Assembly: GCF_029892425.1 (NCBI RefSeq)
Contig: NZ_JARXWB010000020.1
Location: 62,001 to 126,000, forward strand
Direction: 5' to 3'
Length of the DNA: 64,000 nucleotides
DNA from: Bradyrhizobium sp. BR13661
GTDB taxonomy: Bacteria > Pseudomonadota > Alphaproteobacteria > Rhizobiales > Xanthobacteraceae
Each line of letters begins with the position of its first letter. The stretch's first letter is position 1. The translations under genes were made by a program, and so were the position numbers. The notes below the pieces were generated by a model. The model made no database searches, was not told where the DNA came from, and saw only the letters and a program-made list of their open reading frames with translations. This document shows, one piece after another, positions 52,867 through 62,017 of this stretch.

Positions 52867-54519
52867 ATGACTAGAATCTTGAATACGTCCGAAAATGATG
52901 CGCGTCGGAACGCGCGACGCTGGGCGGTTAGCTCGGCGTTGCAAGCGCTTGTGTTGGCGGCGACCCCTGTACTGAGTACCGCAGTACTCTCCCCTGCGTT
53001 TGCTCAAGGCGCAGCAAAGACTACGCTTGTTGTCGCGGCCCCGCGAACTCCTGAGTCGCTTGACCAGGAATATCCGCCGACTGAAGCAGTTCACGAAGTT
53101 CGCCGCAATGTGTATGAGCGGCTTCTCGGCTATGCACCGAAAGTTGTCGACGGCATTACCTATGAGGATTTCGACAAGATCGTTGGGACTCTCGCGGAGA
53201 GCTGGGACATCACACCCGACAAGAAGTCGATCACCTTCCATCTCAGGAAGGGCGTAAAAAGCTCGGCTGGCAATGAATTGAACGCCGACTCCGTGATGTG
53301 GTCGTTCGAGCGTGGCTGGAATCTGAAATCGAACTTCCACTGGTATATGACGCAGATCCTCAAGATCACCTCATTCCAGGACTCGTTCGCGAAGGTGGAT
53401 GATTATACCGTCAAAGTCTCGATTCCGAATCCGTCGCCGCTCATCGATCGCCTCTGGGTCAATAGCGACCTTGGCATCCTCGACGCCGTTGAGATGAAGA
53501 AGCATGTCACGCCTGAGGACCAATGGGGCGGCAAGTGGTTGGCCTCACACTCGGCCTCGTATGGTCCTTACTATGTGACCGAATACAGCCCTGGCCAGCA
53601 GGTGGTCTACGAGGCAAACGAGAGCTACTATCGGGGCTCTCCGAAGATCAAGAAGATCATCTTCCGTGAAATGCCCACCTCTTCGAATCGCGTCGCTGCG
53701 CTTCAGGCGGGGTCGGTTGACGTTGCCGAGTACCTGCTGCCGCGCGAGCTTTCCCTTCTGGAAAAGGCGCCCGGTGTGAAGATCTGGAAAGTCTTCGGCA
53801 ACTATATTCATCGCGCCGAGATGAACAACACAATGAAGCCGTTCGACAATCCCAAGGTTCGGCTTGCTCTGAACTATCTGGTCCCGCGGGATGAGATTTT
53901 GAAGGCCGTCTATTTCGGGACTGCCAGGCCAACCAAGAGCCCCATTTCGGAAATCTATCCGGGCTTTACAGATCAGTACTTCCACTTCAATTCGGACGTG
54001 GCCAAGGCGAAGGAGTTGCTGGCCGAAGCGGGCTTGAAAGACGGTTTCAAAACCGAGCTAGGCTATCGGACCGGCGACCAGATCGAGGAGGAGATCGCCG
54101 TAATTCTGAAGTCCGCCTTTGCCAAGGCCGGCGTCGACGTCACGCTGTCCAAGCTGCCGGCGTCCACCCTCGTCGAGCGCTACACCAAGGGAGAGATACC
54201 GATGTATTTTTTCCGCGACATGGCGATCGTGCCGGATGCAGCCTATGTCGCCAATTTGTGGCTGAACAGCGGTTCACTGATCGACTATTCGAAGTTCAAG
54301 AATCCGGAAGTTGATCAACTGATCAATGCCGGTCTCACGAGCGTGGATGAGAAGAAGCGCCTCGAGGACATGAAGCGGGTGCAGCAAATCACGGTCGAAA
54401 ATGCCCCGTGGGTCTTCCTCTTCAATCCAGGTTACCAGCTCGCTACCCGCACCAACGTCAAGGGGTACTCCTGGTACACGCCCAACGGCAACGCTTGGTT
54501 TGACTTCTACAAAGAGTAA
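52867..54519 (+). CDS. ABC peptide/nickel-type solute-binding protein (SBP family 5)
   Basis: Periplasmic binding protein of 550 residues with a long signal peptide (twin arginines near 15-20, hydrophobic core SALQALVLAATPVLSTAVLS, cleavage after AFA). Family marks: LVVAAPRTPESLDQEYPPT, LAESWDITPDKKSITFHLRKGV, FDNPKVRLALNYLVPRDEI and AKAKELLAEAGL. It feeds the permeases downstream. With a hydantoinase in the same operon the ligand may be a cyclic ureide or short amide rather than a peptide (inference). Confidence 0.92.
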   Translation: MTRILNTSENDARRNARRWAVSSALQALVLAATPVLSTAVLSPAFAQGAAKTTLVVAAPRTPESLDQEYPPTEAVHEVRRNVYERLLGYAPKVVDGITYEDFDKIVGTLAESWDITPDKKSITFHLRKGVKSSAGNELNADSVMWSFERGWNLKSNFHWYMTQILKITSFQDSFAKVDDYTVKVSIPNPSPLIDRLWVNSDLGILDAVEMKKHVTPEDQWGGKWLASHSASYGPYYVTEYSPGQQVVYEANESYYRGSPKIKKIIFREMPTSSNRVAALQAGSVDVAEYLLPRELSLLEKAPGVKIWKVFGNYIHRAEMNNTMKPFDNPKVRLALNYLVPRDEILKAVYFGTARPTKSPISEIYPGFTDQYFHFNSDVAKAKELLAEAGLKDGFKTELGYRTGDQIEEEIAVILKSAFAKAGVDVTLSKLPASTLVERYTKGEIPMYFFRDMAIVPDAAYVANLWLNSGSLIDYSKFKNPEVDQLINAGLTSVDEKKRLEDMKRVQQITVENAPWVFLFNPGYQLATRTNVKGYSWYTPNGNAWFDFYKE

Positions 54520-54527
54520 ATCCGCTC

Positions 54528-54553
54528 GGCGGGAGCGTCACGACGCTCCCGCC
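54528..54553 (+). other. Intercistronic hairpin after the binding-protein gene
   Basis: GGCGGGAGCGT (54528-54538), CACG, ACGCTCCCGCC (54543-54553), then TTT. It could act as a partial terminator or message-protecting stem that raises binding-protein output relative to the membrane genes. Confidence 0.65.
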
Positions 54554-54580
54554 TTTGGCACCTCGTGAACGAGAGCAAAC

Positions 54581-55624
54581 ATGCACCGCGTCGTACGTCT
54601 TTGGCGCTCTACTCCGCGTCCAATGAGAATCTTAATGGCGAGACTTCCCCTGATCGTGCCTCAGATGTTCGGCGTGATGCTGGTGACTTTCGTCCTCGTT
54701 CGCTTGCTGCCGGGCGATCCGGCGCTCCTTATGCTGGGAAATACGGCGACTCCGGAAAGCATCGCAGCCTTGCGCGAGAGGCTCGGGCTCAATCATAGCA
54801 TCTGGGAGCAGTTTCTTCGCTACGCCTGGAACGTCTTGCACGGCGATCTAGGGATATCTCTCTTTACCTCGAATCCAGTGGCTGTCGATCTTCTCGAACG
54901 CGCGCCGGCGACGCTCGAGCTAATCATTTACGCGATGATCCTCACCGTCATTGTCGGTGTCACGGTTGCAGTCGTCTCGGTCGTCCGGCAGGGCGGCATC
55001 GTCGATCATCTCAGCCGGGTTTATGGTCTTGCGGCCGGTGCGATTCCCGACTTCTGGGTCGGACTGCTTCTAATCTATTTTCTCTTTTATCTTGGCGGGA
55101 TCGCGCCAGCTCCTTTCGGTCGCCTTGACGCCTTCGTCCAACCCCCCAGCCATATCACCGGTTTCTACACTATTGATGGCTTCCTAACAGGTAACTTCGG
55201 CGCTGTGGCATCCGCCTTCGGACGCCTTGCGCTTCCGGTTCTTACTTTGACTATCGTGAATGCCGGCGCTCTGATGAAGATGACCAAGACGACGTTTGCC
55301 GACGTGTATCGAAGTGACTTTATCAAGCATCAACGCGCCAGCGGTCTTCACGAAACAACGATAACCAAGAGCGCGCTTCGCAACAGCTTGCCGCCTGTTA
55401 TTACCATGGTGGGCTTTCTGTTCGGCTTCCTGCTCGGCGCGGCTGTTCTCGTCGAAACCATTTTCGCCTGGGGAGGGCTCGGCCAGTACGCTGTCCAAGC
55501 CGTCATCAACAGTGACTACCCGGCACTGCAAGGTTTCGTGCTGGTCGCCGCGGGATTCATCCTCATCGTCTACCTCGTGGTAGACATTCTGTATGAACTT
55601 GCCGACCCCCGTATCAAGGTCTGA
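54581..55624 (+). CDS. ABC permease, DppB type
   Basis: Inner-membrane permease of 347 residues with about six spans. It has the DppB start (PLIVPQMFGVMLVTFVLVRLLPGDPA), RLGLNHSIWEQFLRYAWNVLHGDLGISLF and the coupling loop DFIKHQRASGLHETTITKSALRNSLPPVI. The first in-frame ATG at 54581 gives about ten basic residues before the first span. It is 11 bases before the second permease gene. Confidence 0.93.
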   Translation: MHRVVRLWRSTPRPMRILMARLPLIVPQMFGVMLVTFVLVRLLPGDPALLMLGNTATPESIAALRERLGLNHSIWEQFLRYAWNVLHGDLGISLFTSNPVAVDLLERAPATLELIIYAMILTVIVGVTVAVVSVVRQGGIVDHLSRVYGLAAGAIPDFWVGLLLIYFLFYLGGIAPAPFGRLDAFVQPPSHITGFYTIDGFLTGNFGAVASAFGRLALPVLTLTIVNAGALMKMTKTTFADVYRSDFIKHQRASGLHETTITKSALRNSLPPVITMVGFLFGFLLGAAVLVETIFAWGGLGQYAVQAVINSDYPALQGFVLVAAGFILIVYLVVDILYELADPRIKV

Positions 55625-55635
55625 AGGAAAGCGCC

Positions 55636-56478
55636 ATGAAGAACGTGATGACTCAGATCCTGAAACGACCGGCTGCTTTGGTGGGGCTCGCTTTGCTGCT
55701 GCTCCAGATTCTCATGATCGTATTGGCTCCAGCCTTGACTTCCTATTCGCCGGTCGATGCCGATCCTCTCGCTTCGTTGCAGCCGCCCTCGAGCGAGCAT
55801 TGGCTCGGTACTGACGTTTCGGGGATGGATATCTATTCGCGCATCATATTCGCGACGCGGATCAATCTGCTGATTAGCATTTCCGCCGTCGCGGTCGCAC
55901 TGGTGATCGGAGTTCCGATCGGATTGCTAATCGGCTATTACCGAGGCTTCGTTAGCTCGTTAGCAATGCGCGTGTTCGATTTCGTCCAATCATTTCCTGT
56001 GTTCGTGCTGGGGATGGCGTTGGTATCAGTCCTGGGGCAGGAAATCTGGAATGTCGCGATTGCCCTTGCGGTCTTGTTTGTGCCGATGTTTGCTCGGTTG
56101 ATCCGGGCAGAAACATTGTCCTTACGTGAGCGACCGTTCGTTAGCGCTGCGCGATGCAGTGGAGCAACCGACCTTTCGATCATGTTTCGACATATTCTAC
56201 CGAACGCCTTTGGTCCGGCGATCGTTCAAATATCCATCAGCATCGGCATGGCCATTCTACTGACGGCAGGCCTTTCATTCGTGGGCGCGGGCGTTCGAAT
56301 GCCGACGCCCGAGTGGGGGCTGATGGTTTCCGGCGGTGCGCAGCAAATGATCCTCGGCATATGGTGGGTATCACTCTTCCCGGGACTAGCAATCGTCGTC
56401 GCGGTCCTGTGTTTCGCGCTTTTGGGCGATGCCACCCGAGACATCATGGACCCCCATAGCCGGACGCGCCAATCATGA
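55636..56478 (+). CDS. ABC permease, DppC type
   Basis: Second permease, 280 residues, about six spans. Features are HWLGTDVSGMDIYSRIIFATRINL, GVPIGLLIGYY and the coupling loop ETLSLRERPFVSAARCSGATDLSIMFRHILPNAFGP. The stop overlaps the ATPase start (ATGA). Confidence 0.93.
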   Translation: MKNVMTQILKRPAALVGLALLLLQILMIVLAPALTSYSPVDADPLASLQPPSSEHWLGTDVSGMDIYSRIIFATRINLLISISAVAVALVIGVPIGLLIGYYRGFVSSLAMRVFDFVQSFPVFVLGMALVSVLGQEIWNVAIALAVLFVPMFARLIRAETLSLRERPFVSAARCSGATDLSIMFRHILPNAFGPAIVQISISIGMAILLTAGLSFVGAGVRMPTPEWGLMVSGGAQQMILGIWWVSLFPGLAIVVAVLCFALLGDATRDIMDPHSRTRQS

Positions 56479-58139
56479 AATCCGCTTCTTCTCACCTTCT
56501 TGACGTTAAGGGCCTCACGGTCGTCTCCGATGAAAAAGTCGTCCTGTCGGACGTTAGCTTCACCATAGGCCGCGACGAGGTGCTCGGCATAGTTGGTGAA
56601 ACCGGCGCCGGAAAGTCGGTGCTTGCTCGTGCCTTGATCAAGTTGCTACCTGACGGCCTCCGGGCAATGGCGGGTGAGATCCACATCAACGGCGCATCGA
56701 TCTCGGACTTTTCGAAAGAAGACGACCGCAGACTTCGCGGTGGAAACATTGCGCTGATTGGCACCAACGCCAAGGCTCTGCTGGATCCCGTCCAGACTGT
56801 CGGCATGCAGGTCGCCAAGGTGCTTCAGGCGCACCGCGGCGGAAGCAGCGATGACGCATGGCGTGCTGCGATCGACTTGTTCACAAAGGTCGGGATTGTA
56901 GACCCTGAACGCCGCGCGAAGGCTTATCCGCACGAGTTGTCGGGTGGCATGGCCCAACGGGTCATCATTGCCATGGCCCTTATCGCTCAGCCCCAAGTGG
57001 TCCTGGCCGATGACGCGACGCTTGGGCTTGATGCGACCATCCAGGTGCAGGTGCTCGATCTGCTCATAGCACGCTGTCGTGAGCTCGGCCTGGGCGTAGT
57101 GTTAATTACACATGATCTCGGTATCGTCGCGCACTACTGCGATCGTGTGGCGATTATGCGCGGGGGGAAAATCGTTGAGCTTCGGCCTGTCGGAGAATTT
57201 CTGGAGCGCCCAGAGACCGATTATGGTCGTGATCTTATTGCAGCCGCGAAGATCCGCCCGACGCCAATGATCGAGGCAGAACGCCAGGGCGCCCAATCGG
57301 AATCGCCGTCGGGCGCGCTGCTTCAGGTTACTAACCTCAAGAAATACTTCCCGTTGAGTGATGGGCAAGTGGTCAAGGCCGTGGACGATGTGACGTTCTC
57401 CATCGGAAAAGGGCAGACGCTAGCGTTGGTTGGTGAGAGCGGCTCCGGCAAGACGACGATGGGGCAATGCCTCGTTCGTCTTTTGGACGTCGATTCCGGA
57501 GCCGTCTTGTTTGATGGCCAATCGGTGACGAACCTCGAAGAGCGCCGGTTTCGACCTCTGCGCAGGCGAATCCAAATGGTGTTTCAGGAGCCATACGTTG
57601 CACTGAACCCGCGTTGGCGTGTTGAGGAACTCATCGCCGAGCCGCTAAGGCTGGATCTCACTATGGATTCCGGTGCTCGATCGAGGCGCGTGAAGGAATT
57701 ACTTGACATGGTCCATCTGCCCGCGCGGGCGGCTCAGCTCTTTCCTCATGAAATAACAGCCGGCGAGCAGAAGAGGGTAGGCATCGCTCGCGCACTCGCG
57801 ACAAACCCGGATTTTGTGATTTTTGATGAGCCGACCACGGCGTTGGATATCCGCGTTCGCGCGCAGATTATCGATCTCGTTCGTGAGCTTCAGCAGCGTA
57901 TGGGTTTGTCCGCCCTTTTCATTACACACGATCTGAATTCGGTGAGATCGCTCGCTCATGACGTGGCCGTCATGCGCTACGGAAAAATCGTCGAGCATGG
58001 GCCAACCGAGCAAGTCTTTAACTCGCCGGCGCACGACTACACCAGGATGCTGCTTTCCGCCGAACTTCCGATCGAGCAAAGCGAAAAGCAAAGATCGCGC
58101 GAAGAGAGCAAGCGTGAAGGATTGAGGAGAGTGAAATGA
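56475..58139 (+). CDS. Fused DppD-DppF-type ABC ATPase with one degenerate site
   Basis: A 554-residue protein with two nucleotide-binding domains. Domain 1: Walker A GETGAGKS (41-48), signature LSGGM (155-159), H-loop His213, but the Q-loop Gln is Thr97 and Walker B reads LADDAT, with Asp180 in place of the catalytic Glu. Domain 2: Walker A GESGSGKTT (320-328), Gln371, Walker B FDEPTTALD (Glu452), H-loop His485, but the signature is ITAGE (427-431) instead of LSGGQ. The defects fall on the same composite site, so one site should be catalytic and one mainly structural. The fusion itself is common in this family; the asymmetry is not. Confidence 0.92.
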   Translation: MKSASSHLLDVKGLTVVSDEKVVLSDVSFTIGRDEVLGIVGETGAGKSVLARALIKLLPDGLRAMAGEIHINGASISDFSKEDDRRLRGGNIALIGTNAKALLDPVQTVGMQVAKVLQAHRGGSSDDAWRAAIDLFTKVGIVDPERRAKAYPHELSGGMAQRVIIAMALIAQPQVVLADDATLGLDATIQVQVLDLLIARCRELGLGVVLITHDLGIVAHYCDRVAIMRGGKIVELRPVGEFLERPETDYGRDLIAAAKIRPTPMIEAERQGAQSESPSGALLQVTNLKKYFPLSDGQVVKAVDDVTFSIGKGQTLALVGESGSGKTTMGQCLVRLLDVDSGAVLFDGQSVTNLEERRFRPLRRRIQMVFQEPYVALNPRWRVEELIAEPLRLDLTMDSGARSRRVKELLDMVHLPARAAQLFPHEITAGEQKRVGIARALATNPDFVIFDEPTTALDIRVRAQIIDLVRELQQRMGLSALFITHDLNSVRSLAHDVAVMRYGKIVEHGPTEQVFNSPAHDYTRMLLSAELPIEQSEKQRSREESKREGLRRVK

Positions 58140-59053
58140 GTGACGGAAGCATTATCGTCACCGGCGCCAATGGACTGATAGGTAATGCCGTAAGGAGCTT
58201 ACTGGAGGCGTCTGGGCGCTCGGTGGTGGCTTTGGACAGGGTCTCGCGAACTGACGAGGGTAAGGAGCTCATCGACTGCGACGTGACGGACGTCCATCGC
58301 TTGCACGCCATAGCAAGACGGCAGCCTATTGCCGGTATTGTTCACTGTGGTGCGTTCTCTGGACCTATGGTCGCGCGCGACAATCCTATCGCCATGGTAC
58401 AGGTCAACATTGTTGGCACTGCCAATGTCTTAGAGATCGCGCGGGTCCACGGAGTGCGGCGATTTGTCTTCTGCTCGTCGACAAGCGCCTTCGGCACGAC
58501 CGATGCCAGCAGCCCGATTCCCGAAGACGTGGCGCTGTTTCCCGGGAGCGTGTATGGAGCGAGCAAAGTCGCCGGCGAACAGTTGGTTTCAACGTTCTCT
58601 CAGCAGTATGGATTGGATGGCGTAAGTCTGCGGCTGTCTTGGGTCTTTGGTCCTCGCCGAACTACGGATTGCGTCATCCGAACCATGATCGAGGATGCCC
58701 TGGCGAGAAGGCCGACGCGCATGCCGTTCGGCCGGGATTTTCCACGGCAGTATATTCATGTCGATGACGCCGCTCGGGCGCTCGTCGCGGCGCTCGATAG
58801 GCCGTCTCTGCCGCGATCGGTCTATACGATCACAGGCGGCACACATCTCACGTTGGGACAGATTGCGGATGTTGTTCGCAAGTTGCTTCCACATGCGGAT
58901 ATCGAGCTCGGGCCAGGCGCGGATCCGGTGGACGAAGTGCAGGGTCGATTCGACATATCTGCTGCAGCTCGCGATCTCGGCTTTCAGCCTAGGTTCACCT
59001 TCGAACAAGGGGTCGCGCAATACGCAGAATGGCTAAGAGGACGGATGCAATGA
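58136..59053 (+). CDS. NAD-dependent epimerase/dehydratase family protein
   Basis: Extended short-chain fold, 305 residues. The nucleotide motif is IVTGANGLIGNAVRSLLEASG (GxxGxxG), the active-site YxxxK is VYGASKVAGEQL, and the serine region is FVFCSSTSAFG. LSWVFGPRRTTDCV and RQYIHVDDAARALVAAL are typical of sugar epimerases. The substrate is unknown. Its ATG overlaps the ATPase stop and its stop overlaps the next start, so it belongs firmly to the transporter operon. Confidence 0.88.
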   Translation: MSDGSIIVTGANGLIGNAVRSLLEASGRSVVALDRVSRTDEGKELIDCDVTDVHRLHAIARRQPIAGIVHCGAFSGPMVARDNPIAMVQVNIVGTANVLEIARVHGVRRFVFCSSTSAFGTTDASSPIPEDVALFPGSVYGASKVAGEQLVSTFSQQYGLDGVSLRLSWVFGPRRTTDCVIRTMIEDALARRPTRMPFGRDFPRQYIHVDDAARALVAALDRPSLPRSVYTITGGTHLTLGQIADVVRKLLPHADIELGPGADPVDEVQGRFDISAAARDLGFQPRFTFEQGVAQYAEWLRGRMQ

Positions 59054-59823
59054 GCAAGGTCGAAACGAAGAATGCATTCAGCCTTGCGGGCCGCAAAGCG
59101 CTCGTCACAGGTGGAAGCCGCGGCATTGGTGGCGCGATCGTCGACATCTTTTGCGAGTATGGCGCGGAAGTGGCGCTCTGCCACTATAATGATGAGCAGA
59201 ATGCAAGGTTGCGGGTTGAGAAGCTTCGAGCGCAGGGCCGCGTCGTGCACTCCATGGAGTGCGATGTGTCCGACGAAGCAAACGTGGACCAATTGGCGAC
59301 GTGGGCGAAGAAAGAACTGGGCCAGGTTGACATTGTCGTCAACTGCGCGGGAATTGGTGGTGACAAGCCTTTTTCATCGATCACAGTCGCAGATTGGGAC
59401 CGCATGCTTGGGGTGCATTTAAAGGGCACGTTCCTCGTCACTCGACAGTTCTTCGACGCTATGCTCGGCCGTAAATACGGCCGTATTATTAATTTTTCGT
59501 CCCAGCTTGCCTACAAGGGGGCACCGGGGCTCGCTCATTATTGTGCCGCCAAGGCCGGAATTGTCGGCTTTACACGCGCTCTGTCCTATGAAGGTGCGCC
59601 TCACGGTGTGATGGTCAATGCAATTGCGCCAGGTCCTGTCGAGACCGACTTGCTCATGGGTTTGAGCGATGATTGGCGCGCCATGAAGATGGCCCAGTTG
59701 CCGATCCGTAGGTTTGGCAAGGTGGAGGAAATTGCGCCCACTGCATTGATGCTGGCTTCGGATGCTGGTGCGTTTTACGCCGGGCAAAATCTCTCACCCA
59801 ACGGCGGAGACGTGATGCTCTAG
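59050..59823 (+). CDS. Short-chain dehydrogenase/reductase
   Basis: Classical SDR of 257 residues: cofactor loop ALVTGGSRGIGGAIVDIF, NCAGIGG, catalytic Ser in IINFSSQLAYKG and YxxxK in HYCAAKAGIVGFTRAL, then VNAIAPGPVETDLL. An Arg after the second Gly of the cofactor loop (GSRGIG) hints at possible NADP use. The ATG at 59050 overlaps the stop of the epimerase gene. The substrate is unknown, perhaps an alcohol released from the imported compound. Confidence 0.92.
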   Translation: MSKVETKNAFSLAGRKALVTGGSRGIGGAIVDIFCEYGAEVALCHYNDEQNARLRVEKLRAQGRVVHSMECDVSDEANVDQLATWAKKELGQVDIVVNCAGIGGDKPFSSITVADWDRMLGVHLKGTFLVTRQFFDAMLGRKYGRIINFSSQLAYKGAPGLAHYCAAKAGIVGFTRALSYEGAPHGVMVNAIAPGPVETDLLMGLSDDWRAMKMAQLPIRRFGKVEEIAPTALMLASDAGAFYAGQNLSPNGGDVML

Positions 59824-59872
59824 GCTGGCACAGAACCGCAACATCAATCCGACAACAAGAGAGAAAAAGCAG

Positions 59873-61303
59873 ATGAGCGAGTATGATTTGATCATTCGCG
59901 GAGGCACGGTGGTGACAGCCGCCGACACCGTCAAGGCGGACGTAGGCATTAGATCGGGGCGGATCGCCGCTGTTGCGGAAAAAGTCGAGGGTGGCAAGAA
60001 GGTCATCGACGCGTCCGGCATGTTGGTGATGCCGGGTGGTATCGATAGCCATGTTCATCTTTCGCAACCTGCGTTCGGCGGCCCAGCGATGGCCGATGAC
60101 TTTGAAAGCGGCACGCGGTCGGCGATTGCCGGCGGAAACACGACCGTGATTCCGTTCGCACTACAGCCACGCGGTGCGTCGCTGCGCACGAGTGTTACTG
60201 ACTATCACAAGGAGGCCGAAGGCAAGTGTTATGCGGATTACGGCTTCCATCTGATTATTTCGGATCCCTCGTCCAGCGTGCTGGGGCAGGAGCTGCCTGC
60301 GCTAGTGAATGACGGGTACACCTCCTTCAAGGTCTTCATGACGTATGACGATCTCGTCCTGAGCGACCGGCAATTGCTGGAGGTATTCGATTGCGCTCGT
60401 GGCTGCGGTGCGCTCGTCATGGTCCACTGCGAGGGCTACGATGCAATTCGCTTCATGACAGATCGCCTTGAGCAAGCCGGTAAGACGGCGCCCTACTACC
60501 ATGCGGTGTCCCGTCCGGAGTCGGTCGAACGGGAAGCTACGCATCGCGCCATCAGTCACGCTGAGCTGACGGACGTGCCAATCATGATCGTCCATGTATC
60601 GGGACGCGAGCCCATGGAGCAGATTCGTTGGGCCCAGCAGAAGGGTTTGAAGATCTACGGAGAGACATGCCCGCAATACATCGCGCTTACAGCGGACGAT
60701 CTTAAAGGTCTAAATATGGACGAGACCGGCGGCAAATACGTCTGTTCGCCGCCGCCGCGTGATCGAGCGAGCTGGGATGCCATTTGGGAGGGGATCAGGA
60801 CTGGGGTCTTCCAGACGTTCTCGTCGGACCATTGCCCGTTCACCTACGGCAGTGTTATGGGCAAGCTTAATCCCAAGGCGCGCACCTCGTTCAGGTGGGT
60901 ACCGAATGGCATTCCAGGCGTCGAGACGCGGATGCAAATCCTCTTCTCTAAGGGCGTTACGGAAGGCCGGATCACTCTGAACGAGTTCGTTGCGCTGACT
61001 TCGACAAATCACGCAAAGATGTATGGGCTCTATCCCAAGAAGGGCTCGATTGCACCCGGCTTTGACGCCGACATCGTAATCTGGGACCCCAACCGGAAGG
61101 AGACGATCCGGCAGGAGCTAATGCACCATGGCGCGGACTACACGCCGTATGAAGGCCAAGCAGTGACAGGCTGGCCGATCATGACAATCTTGCGCGGCAA
61201 AGTCATGATGGAGGAAGGAAAGATCACGGGGATTCCCGGGGATGGAGGTTTCCTCAAACGTAGTCTCTCGCCTTTCGCTGCAAAACGAGCGGTCGAGGCA
61301 TAA
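59873..61303 (+). CDS. Hydantoinase/dihydropyrimidinase
   Basis: Cyclic amidohydrolase of 476 residues that opens dihydropyrimidine or 5-substituted hydantoin rings. The binuclear metal centre is complete: DSHVH (His60, His62), the carboxylated lysine in TSFKVFMTY (Lys153), His185 in VMVHCEG, His241 in IVHVSG and Asp319 in SSDHCPF. No carbamoylase or hydantoin racemase gene is adjacent. It ends the operon that starts with the Dpp-type binding protein, so its substrate is probably what that transporter brings in. Confidence 0.93.
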   Translation: MSEYDLIIRGGTVVTAADTVKADVGIRSGRIAAVAEKVEGGKKVIDASGMLVMPGGIDSHVHLSQPAFGGPAMADDFESGTRSAIAGGNTTVIPFALQPRGASLRTSVTDYHKEAEGKCYADYGFHLIISDPSSSVLGQELPALVNDGYTSFKVFMTYDDLVLSDRQLLEVFDCARGCGALVMVHCEGYDAIRFMTDRLEQAGKTAPYYHAVSRPESVEREATHRAISHAELTDVPIMIVHVSGREPMEQIRWAQQKGLKIYGETCPQYIALTADDLKGLNMDETGGKYVCSPPPRDRASWDAIWEGIRTGVFQTFSSDHCPFTYGSVMGKLNPKARTSFRWVPNGIPGVETRMQILFSKGVTEGRITLNEFVALTSTNHAKMYGLYPKKGSIAPGFDADIVIWDPNRKETIRQELMHHGADYTPYEGQAVTGWPIMTILRGKVMMEEGKITGIPGDGGFLKRSLSPFAAKRAVEA

Positions 61304-61351
61304 GCATCAATTGAGACGGTGCGCTTGAAGAGGCGTCATCGCCAGTAGGTT

Positions 61352-61420
61352 CCGCTGGCAGACCGGTTGTCTGCCTTCTCCCCTGACTTGGCCGTCACAA
61401 GCTGTGACGGCCGCCTTTCC
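61352..61420 (+). ncRNA. Two-hairpin RNA-like element, copy 2
   Basis: GGCAGAC (61357-61363), CGGTT, GTCTGCC (61369-61375), then CTCCCCTGACTTG and GGCCGTCAC/GTGACGGCC (61390-61412) with a short CTTT run. It is about 50 bases after the hydantoinase stop and may terminate that operon or be released from its 3' end. Compare copy 1 at 50219-50285. Confidence 0.5.
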
Positions 61421-62017
61421 GACGCAAAATACCGGAGCGTGAAGCCAACCAGCCGTTACTCGTGTGCACCGTCGCTGATCGCACTTAAGGCGCGTTGCGC
61501 CTCACACCCGGATCGCCTTAGACCTCGTTGATTGCGCCGAAAGGTGGTGCATATCTTGCGTCCTGCTGTCGAGCGTTGACACTTCGTCAACGAGCGCTCG
61601 CGACAATCGCAATACCGAGCTCCTACGCTCGTTTGGTCTCGTACTTCGCCGGCTGCCGGGACTAGTAATCCTGTCACGCTCCGCCAGCATCAATAGGTGA
61701 GGGCATAGCGAACTGTTTCGCTTCCGAGCAGCGCTGAAATCGATTAACCGGGCGTCGCGGTAGAGTGCGCTCGCGCGCTACAATACCCTCGCATTTTTTA
61801 AGCAGTCGACGATTGGCCACCGAACAGACAATAGTCAGCGATTTCGACAAGATCGTTGCCAGGGAGGATTTCTAGCCCACACGCGGCGGTTTAAGGGTAC
61901 ATCCAAATTGTATCCAAAAATTGGATACAATGTGCGCATAATTGGATGCACGATTGTTTAATTAAAATACGTCCTAATCTTGGCACCAAAGGGCGCTGAC
62001 TGAAGCGCTGCTCAAGA
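61421..62017 (+). promoter_or_regulatory. Upstream region of the chemoreceptor gene
   Basis: About 600 bases with only chance frames on both strands up to 61860. The last part holds the nested dyad at 61900-61950, which lies about 70-120 bases before the chemoreceptor start. Confidence 0.4.
61900..61950. promoter_or_regulatory. Nested operator-like dyads
   Basis: TTGTATCCAA (61908-61917), AAA, TTGGATACAA (61921-61930) form a perfect 10-bp dyad. It is flanked by CATCCAA (61900-61906) and TTGGATGCA (61942-61950), which form an outer pair. TTGGATGCA and a one-base variant of TTGTATCCAA also occur at 40552-40573 before the second transporter operon. Confidence 0.65.
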
